Shown here: one piece after another, positions 7,243 to 7,692 of the stretch
Layout of the letters: every line of letters starts with the position of its first letter
How positions within the stretch are numbered: the stretch's first letter is position 1
Origin: JBDTLH01 sp039934875
Lineage (GTDB): Bacteria; Acidobacteriota; Terriglobia; Terriglobales; Acidobacteriaceae
Assembly (NCBI GenBank): GCA_039934875.1
Contig: JBDTLH010000151.1
Coordinates: forward strand, 1 to 7,692
DNA length: 7,692 nucleotides
Direction of reading: 5' to 3'
The notes under the pieces: generated by a model
The model's input: the letters and a program-made list of their open reading frames with translations, nothing else
Told to the model about the DNA's origin: nothing
Databases searched by the model: none
Position numbers and translations under genes: made by a program

Positions 7243-7526
7243 TCCGGCGTAACGGCCAGAAATATATGACCGCCGAAGGAATGACCGTGAAGCCCGTCGA
7301 ACACCGGCTGGTTGGGACGCCACGTTTTCAGCGCCTAAGTCTATTTTCGTTGCCCTTGTAGGTGGGGACGGCCGTGTTCGCGCTTCGCCTTTACGAAGGG
7401 CCAACATCCGGCACAATTCGCAATCGGTTCGTCTCACAGTGTATGCTCTTCCTTGAAACTCCGGTCGGCACCCTCATTACCCCGTGACAAGCATTGCTCG
7501 CAAACGGGAAGATCAAGGAATGAGCA

Positions 7527-7692
7527 ATGCAAAACACAATGAGAATGGCAACTGTCCTGTATCTTCTATTCGGCTTAGGCCACGCTTATGGGGTTCCAAG
7601 TTTCGCGCGGCAGACGGGGCTTTCCTGCAATGTGTGTCATAGTAACCCGCCTCAGTTGACAGCCTTTGGGCGTAACTTCAAGCTGAGAGGCT
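7527..7692 (+). CDS. Secreted c-type cytochrome, N-terminal part (C-terminus beyond window)
   Basis: The ATG at 7527 has an AAGGA ribosome binding site (7515-7519) 7 bases upstream, and the frame is open for 55 codons to the window edge. Residues 1-20 form a signal-peptide-like segment (basic MQNTMRM, hydrophobic ATVLYLLFGLGHA), with likely cleavage near 20-26. Residues 26-55 read FARQTGLSCNVCHSNPP, then QLTAFGRNFKLRG. This contains one CXXCH haem c attachment site (C34, C37, H38) in the wording of a family of periplasmic or outer-membrane-associated cytochromes (ARQTG-x-x-C-x-x-CH ... PELT-x-FGR-x-FKL-x-G). Members are usually several hundred residues long with most of the protein after this motif, so its full role cannot be told here. 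A TTGAAA (7453-7458) with a poor -10 is the only promoter hint. Alternative starts at residues 5 and 7 are possible. A link to NO reduction is not shown. Confidence 0.85.
   Translation, partial: MQNTMRMATVLYLLFGLGHAYGVPSFARQTGLSCNVCHSNPPQLTAFGRNFKLRG

Larger units (their letters stand above)
5825..7526. other. Gene-poor, apparently decayed region
   Basis: No intact gene can be supported in these 1.7 kb on either strand. The longest open frames (up to 170 codons, minus strand, 6716-7228) have Arg/Ser/Cys-rich translations without family resemblance. A frame at 5728-6003 starts inside the preceding gene and has no ribosome binding site, so it is not accepted. What can be recognised is an RHS-core remnant, a G/C-run hairpin cluster, a repeated octamer and short protein-like frames broken by stops, listed separately. 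A weak inverted repeat GGCGAG (5833-5838) / CTCGCC (5858-5863) follows the preceding operon but lacks a T-run. No tRNA, CRISPR or complete insertion sequence was seen. The stretch fits a graveyard of former accessory genes next to the nitric oxide reductase operon. Confidence 0.55.

Overview
The window looks like a chromosomal stretch of a moderately G+C-rich, soil-type bacterium, most likely an acidobacterium of the Terriglobia group. That assignment is an inference from the gene mix (glycogen-debranching-type enzyme, DUF2231 membrane protein, quinol-type NO reductase, an RHS-core remnant of the wording NPQSLNRYAYV, a CXXCH cytochrome) and not from any marker gene.

Layout. Positions 1-2844 are read on the minus strand. 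A large glycogen-debranching-type glucosidase (466-2844) is followed by the start of a DUF2231 membrane protein (346 down to the window edge). A 152-bp divergent intergenic region (2845-2996) separates this block from a plus-strand pair. The pair is a single-subunit, quinol-dependent nitric oxide reductase (qNOR, 2997-5288) and a 179-residue membrane protein (5285-5824) whose start codon overlaps the qNOR stop codon. From 5825 to about 7526 no intact gene can be supported. This 1.7 kb holds a recognisable RHS-core remnant, a cluster of G/C-run hairpins, a thrice-repeated octamer and several short protein-like frames cut by stops. A secreted c-type cytochrome starts at 7527 and runs off the window.

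How the genes fit together. qNOR reduces toxic NO to N2O with electrons from the quinol pool and needs no partner subunit, so it is usually a detoxification or respiratory NO-reduction gene. The overlapping downstream gene is the most interesting item. It is a three-helix membrane protein carrying a C-x26-C-x2-C-x5-C module with the wording of the cysteine-rich tail of IS1182/DDE-type transposases (CPAG...CNACNLKQHC...GR). It has no transposase catalytic domain and is translationally coupled to an NO reductase. This looks like a transposase-derived metal-binding module reused in NO metabolism, though that function is inference. The debranching enzyme and DUF2231 protein have no evident link to NO.
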